Counted from the stretch's first letter, positions 41,941 through 54,383 are shown. The stretch: DNA of 64,000 nt from DASZFV01 sp035549075 (GCA_035549075.1 DASZRT010000043.1:41484-105483), one strand, 5' to 3'. Notes: a model not told the origin generated them from the letters alone. Made by a program: numbers and translations.

Positions 41941-44900
41941 TCAGTGAAAGTCGTGTGAGACGTCGACGAGCGACGGCCTTCCGCCGATGGGGGTGAACTT
42001 GTCGGCTTTGATGGCGATGACGCCGCGTTGGTTCTGGACGACGCCCTCGATGACGAGGGCGTTGGTCTCGACGATGACCTCGCGGTCGCGCGCGAAGGTT
42101 TGCGGCGTGACGATGGCGTTGGAGAAGCCGGTCTCGTCCTCGAGGGTGATGAAGACGAAGCCCTTCGCGGTCTCGGGGTGCTGGCGGACGATGACGACGC
42201 CGCCGACGCGCGCGCGGCGGCCGTCGGGGACGCGCGCGAGGTCGGCGGCCGTGAGGACGCCGGCGCGGCGGAGCTCGGCGCGCGCGAAGGTCATGGGGTG
42301 CGGGCCCGTCGACAGGCCCGTGCCGCGGAAGTCGGCGGTCATCTCGTCGGCCTCGGTCATCTCGTCGAGCGGCGAACCTTCATTCGACGCCTCGGCGCGC
42401 GCGAACAGGGCGCCCGAGCGGCCGAGCGCCTCGACCTGCCACATCGCTTGTCGGCGCGTGCCGCCCAGCGTGCCGAAGGCGCCGATGTCGGCGAGACGCG
42501 CGAGCTCGTTGGGGCTCGCGCCCGTGCGCGCGGCGAAGTCGGCGAGCGACGCGAACGCGCGCTCGGCGCGCGCGGCTTCGATCTTCTTCGCCGTCTGTTC
42601 TTTGAAGCCGCTCGCGTAGCGAAGCCCCAAGCGGACCGCCTTGCCCGGTTGACCGTTCACGCTCTCGAGATCGCACAGCCACGTCGATCGCGCGACGTCG
42701 ATGGGGCGCACCTCGACGCCGTGCCGGACGGCGTCGGTCACGAGCGTGGCCGGGTGATAGAAGCCCATGGGCCAGTTGTTGAGCAGGCACGCGAGGAACG
42801 CGGCCGGGTGGTGCGCCTTCAAGTAGACCGAGAAGTACGCGAGCCGCGCGAACGACGCCGCGTGCGACTCGGGGAAGCCGTAGAGCGCGAACGACTTGAT
42901 GCCGTGGACGATCTCGTCCTGCGCCGCGCCCCGGATGCCGTTCTTCTCCATGCCGGCGCGCAGGTCCTTCTCGATGGCGTTCATGCGCTGCTCGGAGCGC
43001 TTGAAGCCCATGGCGCGGCGGAGCTCGTCGGCCTGGCCACCCGAGAAATTGGCGGCGACCATCGCCATCTTGATGAGCTGCTCTTGAAACAGCGGGATGC
43101 CGAGCGTTCGCTCCAGCACCGGCTCGAGCGATTTGTGCGGGTACGTGATCGGTTGCTCGCCCGCGCGCCGCAACAGGTACGGGTTCAGCATCTTGCCAAC
43201 GATGGGGCCGGGACGAATGATCGCGACCTCGACGACGATGTCGTAGAAGCGCGTCGGCTTCATGCGCGGCAGCGTCGCCATCTGCGCGCGCGACTCGACC
43301 TGGAACGTGCCGACGGTGTCGGCGGCGCGCAGCATCTCGTAGACCTTCGGGTCGTCGTACGACAGGCGCGCGTAGTCGATCTCGACGTCCTCGTGGCGCC
43401 GAATCATGGGCACGACGTCCTCGAGCACGGCCATCATGCCGAGCCCCAGCAGGTCGACCTTGACGAGGCCCATGTCGGCGCAATCGTCCTTGTCCCACTG
43501 GACGATCACGCGGCCAGGCATGCTCGCGGGCTCGAGCGGCACGACCTCGTCGAGGCGCCCGTCGGAGAGCACCATGCCGCCCGAGTGCTGGCCGAGGTGG
43601 CGCGGCAGATCGCACAGCGACGTCGCGAGCTCACCCAGGAGCCGCGTGCGCCGATCGCGCGTGGGGAACCCCGCGATGTCGAGGTAACGCGCGAGCGGCG
43701 CGCCGTCTTCCATGATCGAGCCCGGCAGGTGCTTCGTGATGCGGCCGAGCTGGTCTTCTGAAAAACCGAGCGCGCGGCCCGCGTCGCGCACGGCCATGCG
43801 CGGGCGGTAGGAGATCACGTTGGCCGTCATGGCGGCGCCGCGCGCGCCGTACTTTTGATAGAGGTGCTGGATGCACAGCTCGCGGCGCTCGCCCGACGGC
43901 AGGTCGAGGTCGATGTCGGGCATGCGGTCGGCGGCCGTCGTCGCGTTGCGCGCGCGTTCCTCGGACAAGAAGCGTTCGAACAGCAGGTCGCCGCGCACGG
44001 GATCGACGGCCGTGATGCCCAGCAAGAAGCAAATGGCCGAGTTCGCCGCCGAGCCGCGGCCTTGTACCAGGATGCCGCGCGAGCGCGCGAACTGGACGAC
44101 GTCCCACACGACGAGGAAGTAGCCGGCGAGGTCGAGGCTCTCGATGATGGCGAGCTCGCGCCGCATCTGCGCGCGCACCTTCGGCACGAGAGGATCGCTT
44201 TGATCGTAGAGGCGTGACACGCCGGCCTCGGACAGCTTCGCGAGGTAGCTCTGCTGCGTCTCGCCAGACCCTGGGGGCACGGGGTAGGTGGGGAAGGTGT
44301 AGCCGAGGTCGGCGAGCGTGAACTGGCAGCGCTCGGCGATGGCGCGCGACGCGCGCACGGCCGCGGGCAGGTCGCGGAACAAGCGCGCCATGTCGGCGGG
44401 CGGCTTGAGCCAGCGCTCGGCGTTCTGCGGCAGACGCCGGCCGATGTCGTCGACGGTGGCGCCGTGGCGCGCGCACGTGAGCACGTCGTGCAGCGCGCGG
44501 CGGGCGGGCGTCGCGTAGCGGACGTCGTTGGTCGCGACGACGCCGACGCCGGCGATGCGCGCCTGGGCGAGGGCGGCGCGCACGCGGCGCGCCTCGTCGA
44601 CGTCCATGTGGCGCTGCGCCTCGAGGAACACGCGATCGCGCCCGAAGATCTGCACGAGCTGCGGCAGGTCGGCGCGCGGCGCGGCGCCGCCCAGCGCGAT
44701 GAGCCCCTCGGCGTGCTCGGCCAGCAGCGCGTGCGTCGCCACGGGCCCTTGCTCCTTGCGCCGCCCGCCCCACGCGCGCGTGAACAACCGACAGAGGTTC
44801 TGGTAGCCGCGCCGGCTCTCGACGAGCAGCAAGATCGCCGACGCGCCCGTGTCGTTCGCCGACGGCGTCTCGAGCGCGAGCTCGGCGCCGACGATGGGCC

Positions 44901-45084
44901 GCAGGCCCGCCTTGCGCGCGGCGCCGAAGAAGCGGGGCGCGCCGTAGACGCCGTTCGCGTCGGAGAGCGCGAGCGTGTCGTGCCCGCCCGCGGCCGCGGC
45001 CGCGACGATCTCCTCGGGCACCGACGCGCCGTCGAGGAAGCTGAACGCGGAACGACACCGCAATTCGACGTAATCAGAAGCCAT
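41941..45084 (-). CDS. dnaE2: Error-prone DNA polymerase III alpha subunit
   Basis: This 1047-residue C-family polymerase of the SOS mutasome performs translesion synthesis with ImuA and ImuB. It has a PHP domain at the start (LRCRSAFSFLDGASVPEEIV, 8-27; ALSDANGVYG). The polymerase domain has metal-binding PDIDLDLP (about 390) and the palm/finger motifs ARNATTAADRMPDIDLD and HLGQHSGGMVLSD, which are usual for DnaE2. A helix-hairpin-helix follows, then the C-terminal OB fold (VGGVVIVRQHPETAKGFVFI). ATG 45084 follows the imuB stop by 9 bp. It is the third gene of the imuA-imuB-dnaE2 operon. Confidence 0.96.
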   Translation of the reverse strand: MASDYVELRCRSAFSFLDGASVPEEIVAAAAAGGHDTLALSDANGVYGAPRFFGAARKAGLRPIVGAELALETPSANDTGASAILLLVESRRGYQNLCRLFTRAWGGRRKEQGPVATHALLAEHAEGLIALGGAAPRADLPQLVQIFGRDRVFLEAQRHMDVDEARRVRAALAQARIAGVGVVATNDVRYATPARRALHDVLTCARHGATVDDIGRRLPQNAERWLKPPADMARLFRDLPAAVRASRAIAERCQFTLADLGYTFPTYPVPPGSGETQQSYLAKLSEAGVSRLYDQSDPLVPKVRAQMRRELAIIESLDLAGYFLVVWDVVQFARSRGILVQGRGSAANSAICFLLGITAVDPVRGDLLFERFLSEERARNATTAADRMPDIDLDLPSGERRELCIQHLYQKYGARGAAMTANVISYRPRMAVRDAGRALGFSEDQLGRITKHLPGSIMEDGAPLARYLDIAGFPTRDRRTRLLGELATSLCDLPRHLGQHSGGMVLSDGRLDEVVPLEPASMPGRVIVQWDKDDCADMGLVKVDLLGLGMMAVLEDVVPMIRRHEDVEIDYARLSYDDPKVYEMLRAADTVGTFQVESRAQMATLPRMKPTRFYDIVVEVAIIRPGPIVGKMLNPYLLRRAGEQPITYPHKSLEPVLERTLGIPLFQEQLIKMAMVAANFSGGQADELRRAMGFKRSEQRMNAIEKDLRAGMEKNGIRGAAQDEIVHGIKSFALYGFPESHAASFARLAYFSVYLKAHHPAAFLACLLNNWPMGFYHPATLVTDAVRHGVEVRPIDVARSTWLCDLESVNGQPGKAVRLGLRYASGFKEQTAKKIEAARAERAFASLADFAARTGASPNELARLADIGAFGTLGGTRRQAMWQVEALGRSGALFARAEASNEGSPLDEMTEADEMTADFRGTGLSTGPHPMTFARAELRRAGVLTAADLARVPDGRRARVGGVVIVRQHPETAKGFVFITLEDETGFSNAIVTPQTFARDREVIVETNALVIEGVVQNQRGVIAIKADKFTPIGGRPSLVDVSHDFH

Positions 45085-45093
45085 CGCGCGCGC

Positions 45094-46596
45094 TCAGTCG
45101 TAATAGCCGTCGAGGAACCAGCGGCCGTCGCGCTCGTCTTGATGAAGGCGGTACACAGCTCCGTCGCTCGCGTGCACGTCCCAGTACGCGCGCGCAAAGT
45201 TTTCTTCTCGCCACCATTCACCTGACGCGCGGTATGGACCGGCAGCGATCAGGACGCGTGCTGTGGTGTCGCGGCCGCGCAGCGCGACGGGCCCACGGAG
45301 ATCAACGAGAACCTCGATCTCCTGTGGCGGCCGCAAGCGACGAATCGTCAGCGTTGCGCCGTCATTCGCGGGCGCGGGCAGGGGCGCGTTCGACGAGAAC
45401 GAAAACGGCGCGACGGCGGCGGCCTCTTCGCGCCAGGTGTCGACGACGGCGGGCGCGCCGACGTTCTCGGGGCCGACGAGCGCCGCGAGCCGCGCGATCG
45501 TCGCCGCGAGCTTGTCGGGCGCGGGCCCCGCGGCGCGCAGGAAATCCAGCTGCGTCGCGCGCACGCGCGCGGGCAGGGCGACGAGGCGCGCTCCAATGAC
45601 AGGCGCGTCGGGCGGCCGCCGCGCGAGATCGAGGCGCAGCAGCTGGATCAACGTCGCGGCGTCGCGCGTGGGCGCGGCGATGGGCACGGCGCGCACGTCG
45701 AGGCCGCGCGGGTCGAGCGAGAGCCGCACCGTGAGCCCCGCGCACGCGAGCCCGCGCCCCGCGAGCCGCGCGAGCGCGCGATCGACGAGCCCGCGCAGCA
45801 CGAACGCGAGCGGCTCGATCTCGTAGACGCGGTACTCGAGATCGATGGCCTCTTCGAGCGCGTCTTGCGGCAGCGCCGGCAGGAACGGCTCGTCGGCGTC
45901 GCCGAGCAACCCGCGCGCGAGCCGGCACACGCGCGCGCCCGCGGCGCCGAGGCGCACCGCCGCGGCGTCGAGCGGCAGCGCCGCGATCTGGCCCGCCGTG
46001 CGCGTGCCCCAGCGACGGAAGGCCGCGCGCAGCTCTTCGTCGTCGGTGAGCATCGTCACCGGCAGCGGCGCCAAGAAGGCGCGAGCACCGTCGCTGCCCG
46101 CGGGCACCGCCGCGAGCTCGCGCGCCCGCGAGGCGACGCGCGCGACGGCTTTCCCGTCGGCGATCGCGACGCGCGCCTCGAGCCCGACGCGCGCCGCCTG
46201 CGCCTGGATCGTCTGCGCGAGCGCCGCTTCGCCCAGCGGGTACAGCCGCCCCAGATCCTCGACGGCGAAGAACACGTGCTCGGGCTCGCGCTCGACACGT
46301 GGGGCGAACGAGAAGCCGACGTCGGCCAGCGCGCCCTCGGCCGCCTCGACGTCGGCGGGCGTCGCCGAGAGCAGCCGCACGCCCGGGCACGCCGCGCTCG
46401 CCTGCGCGCCCGTCATCCCCGGCACGACGCCCGCGCGCCGCGCTTCGTTCGACACTTCGACGATGCGAGGCCGGCCCTTCGCCGTGCCGCTCGTCGTTTT
46501 CATGAGCAACGCCGCTGCCGAGCCGCGCAGCTCGGGCTCGCGGCGCAGCACCGACTGCAGCGCTAGCTGCGGCACCCAAACGCAAGCCACGCGCAA
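45094..46596 (-). CDS. imuB: ImuB, catalytically inactive Y-family polymerase homologue
   Basis: This 500-residue organiser of the mutasome binds the beta clamp and recruits DnaE2. It has a Y-family polymerase fold (RVACVWVPQLALQSVL, ARRAGVVPGMTGAQASAACPG, DLGRLYPLG) but lacks the three catalytic acidic residues: the usual FDMDAFFASVE strand is replaced by the Leu/Gln-rich VACVWVPQLALQ. The C-terminal region ends with WDVHASDGAVYRLHQDERDG. TTG 46596 is chosen because GGAGG sits five bases upstream; GTG 46590 would begin at VACVW with less ideal spacing. It overlaps the imuA 3' end by 34 bp. Confidence 0.92.
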   Translation of the reverse strand: MRVACVWVPQLALQSVLRREPELRGSAAALLMKTTSGTAKGRPRIVEVSNEARRAGVVPGMTGAQASAACPGVRLLSATPADVEAAEGALADVGFSFAPRVEREPEHVFFAVEDLGRLYPLGEAALAQTIQAQAARVGLEARVAIADGKAVARVASRARELAAVPAGSDGARAFLAPLPVTMLTDDEELRAAFRRWGTRTAGQIAALPLDAAAVRLGAAGARVCRLARGLLGDADEPFLPALPQDALEEAIDLEYRVYEIEPLAFVLRGLVDRALARLAGRGLACAGLTVRLSLDPRGLDVRAVPIAAPTRDAATLIQLLRLDLARRPPDAPVIGARLVALPARVRATQLDFLRAAGPAPDKLAATIARLAALVGPENVGAPAVVDTWREEAAAVAPFSFSSNAPLPAPANDGATLTIRRLRPPQEIEVLVDLRGPVALRGRDTTARVLIAAGPYRASGEWWREENFARAYWDVHASDGAVYRLHQDERDGRWFLDGYYD

Positions 46597-47327
46597 AGCT
46601 CGCCTCCTTCTTGACGGGGGGCCGGCTCGCTGCCGCTCGCGGTCCCCCGGTCCCCCCTCGCTCCGCGTGGCGAAGCCACGCTGCGCTCGCTCTCTCGTTC
46701 GAGGTTTCGATTGAGCCTGCGCACGCAGGTGACCTTCACGCGCGCGCCGTCGAGGAGCGGCGGTCCCGCGTCGGTGAGAAAGCGCGGCGTCGGCGCCGAC
46801 AGCTCGATCGCGGCGGCGGCGAAGGCGCCCACGGCGCGCGCCGGCGTCGCGACGAGGACCGACGTGCCCTGGCGCTCGGCGCCGTGCTTGAGGCGAATCC
46901 ACGCCGAAGTCGGAACGCGCGGGCGCTCGTCGCCGAGATCGAGCGCGACGACGTCGAAGCCGCCCGCGCTCACGACGAGGTCGACCGCCTTGAGCGCCTC
47001 ACCCACCGCACAGCGAACCCACAAGAGGCGGGGCAGGGCGAGCCCGGCCGCCGCCGCCGCGCGCGGATCGAGCGCGCCGCCCATGTCGACGAGCGCGACC
47101 GCCTCACCGGCGCGCGCCGCCCGCGCGAGCGCCGCGAGCACGACCGCCGTGCGCCCCGTCGTGCGCCGCCCGCTGATCTCCGACAGCGCCGCCCGCGGCC
47201 ACCCGCCGCCGAGCACCTCGTCGAGCGCGGACAAGCCCGAGCTCCGGCACCCCCGCAGCTCCTCGAGCCGCTGCGCCGTGATCAGCTGAGAAGAAAGCTC
47301 AGGAACGAGCTCGATCGCCCGCAACAC
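46563..47327 (-). CDS. imuA: ImuA, RecA-like mutasome protein with repeat-altered C terminus
   Basis: This 254-residue RecA/SulA-related partner of ImuB has a Walker A-like ISGRRTTGRTAV near residues 51-62, SALDEVLGGGWPRAALSE upstream, and the strand DVVALDLGDE. The last 50 residues are low-complexity (ERESERSVASPRGARGDRG) and are encoded by a REP-like palindromic patch at about 46615-46695 containing GGCTCGCTGCCGCTCGC. It looks inserted or expanded relative to a typical ImuA. The start is GTG 47327. A LexA box lies 16 bp upstream. It is transcribed with imuB and dnaE2 after DNA damage. Confidence 0.88.
   Translation of the reverse strand: MLRAIELVPELSSQLITAQRLEELRGCRSSGLSALDEVLGGGWPRAALSEISGRRTTGRTAVVLAALARAARAGEAVALVDMGGALDPRAAAAAGLALPRLLWVRCAVGEALKAVDLVVSAGGFDVVALDLGDERPRVPTSAWIRLKHGAERQGTSVLVATPARAVGAFAAAAIELSAPTPRFLTDAGPPLLDGARVKVTCVRRLNRNLERESERSVASPRGARGDRGTASGSEPAPRQEGGELCAWLAFGCRS
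46615..46695. repeat. REP-like palindromic patch inside the imuA 3' end
   Basis: The patch contains GGCTCGCTGCCGCTCGC (46624-46640), the same 16-mer GCTCGCTGCCGCTCGC as in the 19279 element, flanked by G-runs and C-runs able to pair. A GCGTGGC-GAA-GCCACGC hairpin with a 7-bp stem lies at 46665-46681. It lies within the reading frame of imuA and just before the imuB ribosome-binding site. Confidence 0.65.
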
Positions 47328-47342
47328 CCGCCCAGACTGACA

Positions 47343-47358
47343 CTGAACACGCGTTCAG
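47343..47358. promoter_or_regulatory. LexA (SOS) box upstream of imuA
   Basis: CTGAACACGCGTTCAG is a perfect palindrome in its arms CTGAAC-N4-GTTCAG and fits the Myxococcus-type LexA box, which ends in GTTCAG. It lies 16 bp before the imuA start codon, overlapping the likely promoter, so SOS control of the operon is well supported. Confidence 0.88.
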
Positions 47359-47386
47359 TTCAAGCGCCTTCTATTAACCTAGAAAT

Positions 47387-50053
47387 TCAGCGCTCGTAGG
47401 CGCCGATGTCGGGCATGGCGTCGCGCGCCTTGCCGTCGAAGTCGGTCTTGGGGGCGCCGTTGGGGGTGCCGGCGTTCACGCAGGGGGACAGGGGGCCGAG
47501 GTGGAAGTCGCTGGCGCTCACGAACTGCGGGGCGGCGCTGATGTTGCCGTTGCCGGCGAGGCCGTTGACGACGGCGAGGGGCACGCCCGAGGCGGCGCCG
47601 CCGCGCAGGTAGAGCTGCGTCGCCGTGATGCCCGTCGGGTCGAGGTCGTTGTACGAGAAGACGCGCGGGCCGGTCTTGGCGACGTCCTCGACGAAGTCGT
47701 AGCGCGAGATCGTGCACGCGCCGGCGCGCAGGATGTTGTCGCGGAAGACGCCGCGCGCGCCCGCGGTCGTCACGCTGCCGTCGGGGCCGAGGTCGACGGC
47801 GGTCGCGGCGCACATGCCGACGCCGCCCGCGTCGATCGTGTTCGACTCGACGTCGAGCTCGCGCAGGGTCGAGACGCGCACGCGCAGCGCGCTCACCTCG
47901 GGCGAAGGCGCTTGCTGGCCCGCGCAGGCCGCGCCGCGCACGACGTTGTTCTCGAAGCGCGACGCCGCGTCGCTCGCGACCACGCCGAAGGTCGACTTCG
48001 TGCCGCAGCCGCCCGTGACGTCGTTGCGCTCGACGAACGCGTCGGTCGTCGCGATCGACAGCGCCGTCACCGTGGCGCCGCCGCCCCCGAGGAGGCGGTT
48101 TCCCGAGACGCGCGCGCAGCCGCCGCCGGAGCAGTCGACGGCCGTCGCGATCATCGGGTGCACCGAGGCTGAACCTTCGATGAGCTTGTTGCCAGAGACG
48201 AGGCACCGGCTCGCCGCGCCGACGGCGACGCCGCACGAGACGCCCGTCGACAGGATGGGTTGGCCGAGGCCGCCGCCCAGGATCTTGATGTTGCCGTCGA
48301 CGACGGGGTGGCACGCGCCGTTGGCGACGACGCCGAACACACGCGCGTCCATCCCGGCGCCGTCGGCCTGGATGAGATCGTTGCCGACGATCCAGGGCGC
48401 GGCGTCGCTGCACGGCCCGAACGCGACGCCGGACGCTTGCACCGTCGCGCCCTGGACGAGGATCGAGTTGCCGCGCACGACGACGCCGTTGGCCGCGCCC
48501 GACACGCGCACGCCCGCGGCGGTCGGCGCCTGGCCGCCGCACAGCGAGTTGTGCTCGACGACGGTACCGGCGAGCGAATCGGTGAGATCGATCGCGACGC
48601 TGTCGCCGCCGTTCGATTGCGCGAAGCGGCCGTGGACGCCGATGCTCGCGGCGTCGCACGTCTCGGTGCAGCGGCCCGTCACCGGATCGAAGGTGTCGCA
48701 GTTGTCGCGGATCGTCGGCTTCGAGGCCACGGAACGAATGCCGATCGCTTCGGTGGCGCCGGCGCCCGCGCCGATCTCCGAGCGGGTGATCGTGGCCTCG
48801 GCGCCGCCCGTGAGGCTGATGCCGTAGGTCGTCGCGGCGTCGCTCGTGTCCTCGACGACGACGTTCGAGATCAGCACCTGCTTCGCGCCTTCGACGCTGA
48901 TGCCGATCGACGGCGTCGCGTTGCCGTTGCTCATGCCGCCGCCGCCCGGGCCCATGCCGCCGCCGTTGGGCCGCGACACGCGCACGCCGTCGAGGATCGT
49001 GGGGATCGTCACCGTCGAGGGGAACAGCACGACCTTGCCCGAGCGCGCCTGGATGACGGTGTTGAGGACGGGCGTGCCCGTGGGATCGCCCTCGAACGCG
49101 CAGCGCGTCCACGTGCGCGTCTCGTAGTTGCCGTAGACGGAGACGCCGTTCGCCATCGTGAGCGTGCCGGCGTCGCCGAGCGCGTACACATTCGGGTTGT
49201 CGGCGCCGCACGTGGGGCCGCCCGCGACGCAGACGTTCTTGGCGCGGCCGAAGCCGGTCGCGTAGGTGATGGCGGCTTGGATCGTGCGGAAGGGGCGGAA
49301 GATCGTGCCGATCGCGTTTTGATCGTCGCCCGTCGGGGCGACGTGAACGCAGGCGGTCGCGCAGTCTTCGTCGACGGCGCCGTCGCAGTCGTCGTCCTTG
49401 CCGTCGCAGTCGTCGTTGAAGCTCTGGAGCGGGCCGGGCGTGCACACGACGGGCGCGCCGTTGGCGCAGGCGTCGACGGTGACGGCGCAGGCGCCCAGGC
49501 CGCACGTCGCCTTGCCGAGGTTGTCGTCGGGCGTGCCGTCGCAATCGTCGTCGATGCCGTTGCACGCCTCGCCGAGCGCGGGCAGCACCTGGCCCACGCA
49601 CGAGCCCCACGTGCCGTCGGCGCAGGTTTGCGTGCCGCCGTGGCAGGGGCCGACGTCTTTCGTGCCGGCCTTGCCTTCGTAGCAGGTGCGCGCGGCCGCG
49701 CGGCCGACGTTGGGATCGTCGTCGTCGCAGTCGGGGCCCGCGCAGCCGGGGCCGACGCCGAAGCCGTCGCCGTCGTTGTCGACGCAGGGGCCGCTCGCGT
49801 CCGAGCCGCCGCCGTCGACGCCGGCCATGCCCGTCGCGCCGCCGCTCGCGCCGGACTGTCCACCGGTGGCCGAGCCTCCCGTGCCGGGCTGGCCGCCCGT
49901 CGCCGAGCCGCCCGTGCCGGCGCCGCCCGTCGCGCCCGCCTGACCGGCCGGGCCGTCGTAGAACGGGTTCGCGCGATCGCACGAGAGCCCGACGGCGATC
50001 GCGAGCGCGACGGCCAAGCCGGCGGTGCGGGGCGCGGACGGGCGCAGCGGCAT
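47387..50053 (-). CDS. Lipoprotein with putative Ca-binding repeats and parallel beta-helix
   Basis: This 888-residue lipoprotein has lipobox VGLSC near residue 25. A Gly/Ser/Thr linker (GGSATGGQPGTGGSATGGQ, about 40-75) precedes a metal-binding region with Asp-rich turns (DNDGDGFG, CDDDDPN, NGIDDDCDG twice, KDDDCDGAVDEDC) like those of myxobacterial putative metal-binding-motif proteins. The rest is a long right-handed parallel beta-helix of pectate-lyase/NosD type, with repeated short strands and N/D/V turns (GNSILVQGATVQAS, SGNKLIEGSA). It may bind or cleave polysaccharide. ATG 50053 has GGAGG five bases upstream. It is divergent from the PEGA gene. Confidence 0.85.
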   Translation of the reverse strand: MPLRPSAPRTAGLAVALAIAVGLSCDRANPFYDGPAGQAGATGGAGTGGSATGGQPGTGGSATGGQSGASGGATGMAGVDGGGSDASGPCVDNDGDGFGVGPGCAGPDCDDDDPNVGRAAARTCYEGKAGTKDVGPCHGGTQTCADGTWGSCVGQVLPALGEACNGIDDDCDGTPDDNLGKATCGLGACAVTVDACANGAPVVCTPGPLQSFNDDCDGKDDDCDGAVDEDCATACVHVAPTGDDQNAIGTIFRPFRTIQAAITYATGFGRAKNVCVAGGPTCGADNPNVYALGDAGTLTMANGVSVYGNYETRTWTRCAFEGDPTGTPVLNTVIQARSGKVVLFPSTVTIPTILDGVRVSRPNGGGMGPGGGGMSNGNATPSIGISVEGAKQVLISNVVVEDTSDAATTYGISLTGGAEATITRSEIGAGAGATEAIGIRSVASKPTIRDNCDTFDPVTGRCTETCDAASIGVHGRFAQSNGGDSVAIDLTDSLAGTVVEHNSLCGGQAPTAAGVRVSGAANGVVVRGNSILVQGATVQASGVAFGPCSDAAPWIVGNDLIQADGAGMDARVFGVVANGACHPVVDGNIKILGGGLGQPILSTGVSCGVAVGAASRCLVSGNKLIEGSASVHPMIATAVDCSGGGCARVSGNRLLGGGGATVTALSIATTDAFVERNDVTGGCGTKSTFGVVASDAASRFENNVVRGAACAGQQAPSPEVSALRVRVSTLRELDVESNTIDAGGVGMCAATAVDLGPDGSVTTAGARGVFRDNILRAGACTISRYDFVEDVAKTGPRVFSYNDLDPTGITATQLYLRGGAASGVPLAVVNGLAGNGNISAAPQFVSASDFHLGPLSPCVNAGTPNGAPKTDFDGKARDAMPDIGAYER

Positions 50054-50094
50054 CGAGCCTCCAAGCAAAAACGAGCGGGTGAAACCGAACCTAA

Positions 50095-50113
50095 GTTACG
50101 ACTTCATCGTAAC
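50095..50113. promoter_or_regulatory. Palindromic operator-like site in the beta-helix/PEGA divergent promoter
   Basis: GTTACGA-CTTCA-TCGTAAC has perfect 7-bp arms in an AT-richer patch between two divergent genes (starts at 50053 and 50173). A -10-like TACAAT at 50161-50166 precedes the + strand gene. The regulator is unknown. Confidence 0.45.
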
Positions 50114-50172
50114 AGATTCGCCTTCAGATCCATCTCGGCCGGGCCGCGCGCGAGCTGGTGTACAATCGCGTC

Positions 50173-51201
50173 ATGTCCCACGCGCGGGCGTCCGCCCTCG
50201 TCGGTGTGCTGGCGGCGGCCATCGCGTCGGGCAGCGTGCGGAGCGCACACGCTGAAGGCGAGGGCGGTAAGCAGCGCGTCGCCGTCGTGAAGCTGGCGTT
50301 CGAAGGCGGCGTGCCCGAGGCCGCGCGTGACTTGTTCGCGCAGCGGCTGGCCGAAGGGCTCACGGCCGTGCGCTTCGAGGTGATCTCGGGTGCCATGGTG
50401 CGCGAGCGCCTCGCGGCGGCGGGGTTGCCGGCCGACAGCTGCGCGGGCGGCAGCTGCACGGCGCGCGCGGCCCAGGCATTGGGCGTCGCGTTCCTCGTCT
50501 ATGCCTCGGTGGTCGAGCACGAGAAGACCTACGACGTCACGCTCGAGCTCGTGAACGGGCGCAGCGGCGTCTCGATCGGCACGAACCGCGAGCGGTGCGA
50601 GATCTGCGGCGTCGAGGAGGCGAGCGAGAAGGTGAGCCTCGCGGCGTCGGCGCTGCGCGCCCGGCTCGAGGCGCTCGCCAACACGCCCGCGCGCTTCATC
50701 ATCCGCGCCAAGCCTTCGCGCGCGCGCGTCACGCTCGACGGCGAGGCGATCGGTCCCGCGCCCATCGACCGCGAGATCCCCGCGGGCGTGCACAAGCTCG
50801 AGCTCGCCGCCGAAGGCTACGACGTGCTCGAACGCACGATCACGGCGGTCAACGGCGTCGACGAGACGCTGGACTTGGAGCTCGTCGTGCAGCCGTCGAA
50901 GTTTCCGCTGCGCGCCATGGGGTGGCTCGCGTTGGGCGTGGGCGTGGCCGCGATCGCGGGCGGCGCGTGGGCCGAGCACGTCGACGGGCAAGAGCTCGCG
51001 TGCGACGTCGCCGCGCAGGACGACCACGGCAGGTGTCCGCGGCTCAGAAATACGCGCGTGCTGGGCGCGGTGCTCGCGGGTGTGGGCGCGGCGTCGGCGA
51101 CGCTGGGGGGCGTGTGGTTGTATTTGGGTGGGTTGGGGGCGGCGAGGGCGCCGGAAGGCGCGGAGCACGCGGCGGTCGTAGGGGTGAGTGGGCGGTTTTA
51201 A
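50173..51201 (+). CDS. PEGA-domain membrane protein (cluster B)
   Basis: This 342-residue protein has a signal peptide ending near RSAHA (27). An alpha/beta domain follows (about 35-150), with QRVAVVKLAFEGGVPEAARD, LRARL-like repeats and a Cys pair (SCAGGSC and CEICG). A PEGA domain spans about 180-245 (KPSRARVTLDGEAIGPAPIDREIPAGVHKLELAAEGYD, in parts), and two C-terminal TM helices lie at about 255-275 and 300-322. The order of parts is the same as in the protein at 26312-27292. ATG 50173 is chosen over an in-frame GTG at 50158. It is convergent with the tandem kinase gene, 8 bp apart. Confidence 0.82.
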   Translation: MSHARASALVGVLAAAIASGSVRSAHAEGEGGKQRVAVVKLAFEGGVPEAARDLFAQRLAEGLTAVRFEVISGAMVRERLAAAGLPADSCAGGSCTARAAQALGVAFLVYASVVEHEKTYDVTLELVNGRSGVSIGTNRERCEICGVEEASEKVSLAASALRARLEALANTPARFIIRAKPSRARVTLDGEAIGPAPIDREIPAGVHKLELAAEGYDVLERTITAVNGVDETLDLELVVQPSKFPLRAMGWLALGVGVAAIAGGAWAEHVDGQELACDVAAQDDHGRCPRLRNTRVLGAVLAGVGAASATLGGVWLYLGGLGAARAPEGAEHAAVVGVSGRF

Positions 51202-51209
51202 GCAGACGG

Positions 51210-54383
<3,174 letters not shown>

